Below, piece after piece: positions 62,908 to 64,000 of a stretch of 64,000 bases of DNA (position 1 is the first letter of the stretch; each line of letters starts with the position of its first letter). The stretch is taken from positions 1-64,000 of the forward strand of contig SXUL01000077.1 of assembly GCA_005790545.1 (NCBI GenBank). The letters run 5' to 3'. This DNA comes from Planctomycetia bacterium. Its GTDB lineage: Bacteria; Planctomycetota; GCA-002687715. Below the pieces are notes generated by a model, which had not been told where the DNA came from, searched no databases, and worked only from the letters and a program-made list of their open reading frames with translations. Both the position numbers and the translations under genes were made by a program.

Positions 62908-63027
62908 ATGCTGCAGGTTCTGTCGGAATCGTCCGGATCACGCGCGACTGAGTGGGGCCCCGGGCCGCGCTGCGCTGGACCTGACGCATTGGCAAGCTTC
63001 CCGGCTGTTGCAGTGAGGGCGTCGTGA
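62908..63027 (+). CDS. 39-codon ORF ahead of the uracil-DNA glycosylase
   Basis: ATG 62908 to TGA 63025-63027, encoding MLQVLSESSGSRATEWGPG... ending VAVRAS. Its stop overlaps the GTG start of the next gene (GTGA), and the ATG sits exactly 7 nt after TAGCAT. It may be a leader peptide translated from a leaderless mRNA. The composition is not distinctive and no homologue is recognised. Confidence 0.35.
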   Translation: MLQVLSESSGSRATEWGPGPRCAGPDALASFPAVAVRAS

Positions 63028-63743
63028 ATTCGGAGCGTCCGCCATGGCTCGATGCCGCGCTGCTGGATGCTGAGGCGTTCGGCCTCGATTTCCCGCGGGG
63101 AACGAGGGGCGCCGCGGCGCGGGAGATTCCGCGCGGGGCAGCGGAGCCTGCCGCCAATCCCGTGACGACTCCGAGGGCTGCTGAGGCGGCACTGGACGCC
63201 ATCGCACGCGAGGTGGAGGCGTGTCGCGCCTGCAGCCTCGGCGCCTGCAGGACGCGCTCCGTTCCGGGACAGGGCAGTGCGCAAGCGCGGCTCTTCTTCG
63301 TGGGCGAGGCGCCCGGCGCAGAAGAAGACAGCCAGGGGCTTCCTTTTGTCGGAGCGGCCGGGCAGTTGCTGACGAAGATGATCGCCGCCATTGGCCTCGC
63401 GCGTGAGCAGGTGTTCATCGCCAATGTGCTCAAGTGCCGTCCGCCAGAGAATCGCGATCCTGCACCAGCGGAAATGGCCGCTTGCCGCGCGTTTCTGATG
63501 CGCCAGATCGAGAGCGTGGATCCCGACGTGATCGTGACGCTCGGTGCCCATGCAACGCGCAGTTTGCTGCAGCGCGAAGGCCCGCTCGCCCGCATGCGTG
63601 GCGAACGTCACCGCTGCGGGCGCGCGGAGCTGGTGGTCACGTATCACCCGGCCTATCTGCTCCGCAGTCCGGACATGAAGCGCGCCGCGTGGGAAGACCT
63701 CAAACGAGCGAAGTCTCTGCTCGACGCGCCTTCGCGCGCTTGA
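63024..63743 (+). CDS. Uracil-DNA glycosylase, family 4 type
   Basis: 239 residues from GTG 63024. CRACSLGACRTRSVPGQG, FFVGEAPGAEEDSQGLPFVGAAGQLLTKM (family 4 active-site motif GEAPGxxED), IANVLKCRPPENRDP and VVTYHPAYLLRSPDMKR. The four cysteines spaced for a 4Fe-4S cluster (CxxC early, C in NVLKC, and C in AACRAF) match family 4. An N-terminal extension of about 55 residues precedes the enzyme core. Removes uracil from DNA. Another GC hairpin spans its stop codon. Confidence 0.9.
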   Translation: MNSERPPWLDAALLDAEAFGLDFPRGTRGAAAREIPRGAAEPAANPVTTPRAAEAALDAIAREVEACRACSLGACRTRSVPGQGSAQARLFFVGEAPGAEEDSQGLPFVGAAGQLLTKMIAAIGLAREQVFIANVLKCRPPENRDPAPAEMAACRAFLMRQIESVDPDVIVTLGAHATRSLLQREGPLARMRGERHRCGRAELVVTYHPAYLLRSPDMKRAAWEDLKRAKSLLDAPSRA

Positions 63744-63758
63744 CCCTCGGCGCGCGCG
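63733..63758 (+). terminator. GC hairpin spanning the glycosylase stop codon
   Basis: CGCGCGC (63733-63739) can pair with GCGCGCG (63752-63758), enclosing the TGA at 63741-63743. Because the arms are simple CG repeats, pairing could be coincidence; no T tract follows. Confidence 0.25.
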
Positions 63759-63801
63759 CCCCATAACATCGGTCCCGCAGCACGCTCGTCGTCTGCGCCG
63801 C

Positions 63802-64000
63802 ATGCAGCATCCCATCTGGGGCATCGATGTCACCTCGGTCGCACTTCGCGGAGTGCGGCTTGCGCTGGATGCTGATGGTGTCCCGCGCATCGTTGCGTGG
63901 GACGCGCTCGACTTCACCACGGATGTGGAGAATGTCGCCTCCAGTGCGCGGCTTGCGCCCATGCAGAGGGCTTTGGCGCAGTTCGCGCACGGCAAGGAAT
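63802..64000 (+). CDS. pilM: PilM-like type IV pilus assembly ATPase-fold protein, 5' end
   Basis: Open from ATG 63802 to the window end (66 codons). MQHPIWGIDVTSVALRGVRL matches the PilM/actin-like N terminus, in which WGIDxGSSSVKxVxL starts the first phosphate-binding strand; DADGVPRIVAWDALDF continues the usual pattern. PilM is the cytoplasmic ring component that recruits PilN. CATAAC (63762-63767) upstream is a weak -10. Only the first strand region is visible, so the call is moderate. Confidence 0.6.
   Translation, partial: MQHPIWGIDVTSVALRGVRLALDADGVPRIVAWDALDFTTDVENVASSARLAPMQRALAQFAHGKE

Overview
The window is dense, GC-rich bacterial chromosome with about 69 genes, almost no non-coding space, and many ATGA/GTGA stop-start overlaps. 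Gene content suggests a free-living Gram-negative-type bacterium: many lipoproteins, a PilM-like pilus gene and oligopeptide ABC importers. A depleted division/cell-wall (dcw) cluster, a str/S10 locus without tuf, and a spc operon without rpmD (L30) point to Planctomycetota or a relative. That placement is inference, not proof.

Region by region. (1) 1-133 is a fragment of an unrelated phospholipase C gene joined out of frame to the 3' part of rpoC. The join looks like a contig/assembly artefact. (2) 132-20071 carries rpoC(3')-rpsL-rpsG-fusA, a 504-bp non-coding gap where tuf often lies, then one S10-spc-alpha supercluster: rpsJ-rplC-D-W-B-rpsS-rplV-rpsC-rplP-rpmC-rpsQ-rplN-X-E-rpsN-H-rplF-R-rpsE-rplO-secY-adk-map-rpmJ-rpsM-K-D-rpoA-rplQ, closed by a hairpin terminator. 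rpmD and infA are missing from their usual slots. (3) 20188-25991 holds dnaE (minus), a HEAT-like lipoprotein, a Cys-motif protein, and upp (minus). (4) 26056-36571 is a gapped dcw cluster: promoter and MraZ box, mraZ, rsmH, ftsL-like, ftsI, a MurE-like protein lacking every catalytic signature, murF, ftsW, a LysM protein, murB, a small unknown and an ftsQ-like gene. mraY, murD, murG, murC, ftsA and ftsZ are not here. (5) 36596-39633 has a large unknown membrane protein, then rplM-rpsI. (6) 39654-45853 has comEC-like, NtrY-like kinase and metG (minus), then coaD and a RidA-family gene (plus). (7) 45867-48969 is a membrane-TPR protein and a zinc-ribbon protein transcribed from a shared, nearly palindromic -10. 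(8) 48966-60238 holds two complete peptide-type ABC operons head to head. The plus-strand one is divergent: one permease carries an insertion of about 220 residues and one ATPase has a degenerate signature. (9) 60308-64000 has a repeat-containing lipoprotein, a glycosyltransferase, a tiny ORF, a family-4-type uracil-DNA glycosylase and the 5' end of a pilM-like gene.

The most notable observations are the MurE-like pseudoenzyme held by translational coupling between ftsI and murF, the divergent second ABC system, and a recurring pattern of -10-like hexamers exactly 6-7 nt before start codons, which implies leaderless transcripts. No tRNA, rRNA, CRISPR array, insertion sequence or phage gene was seen. 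Apart from 4640-5143, no gap exceeds about 180 bp.
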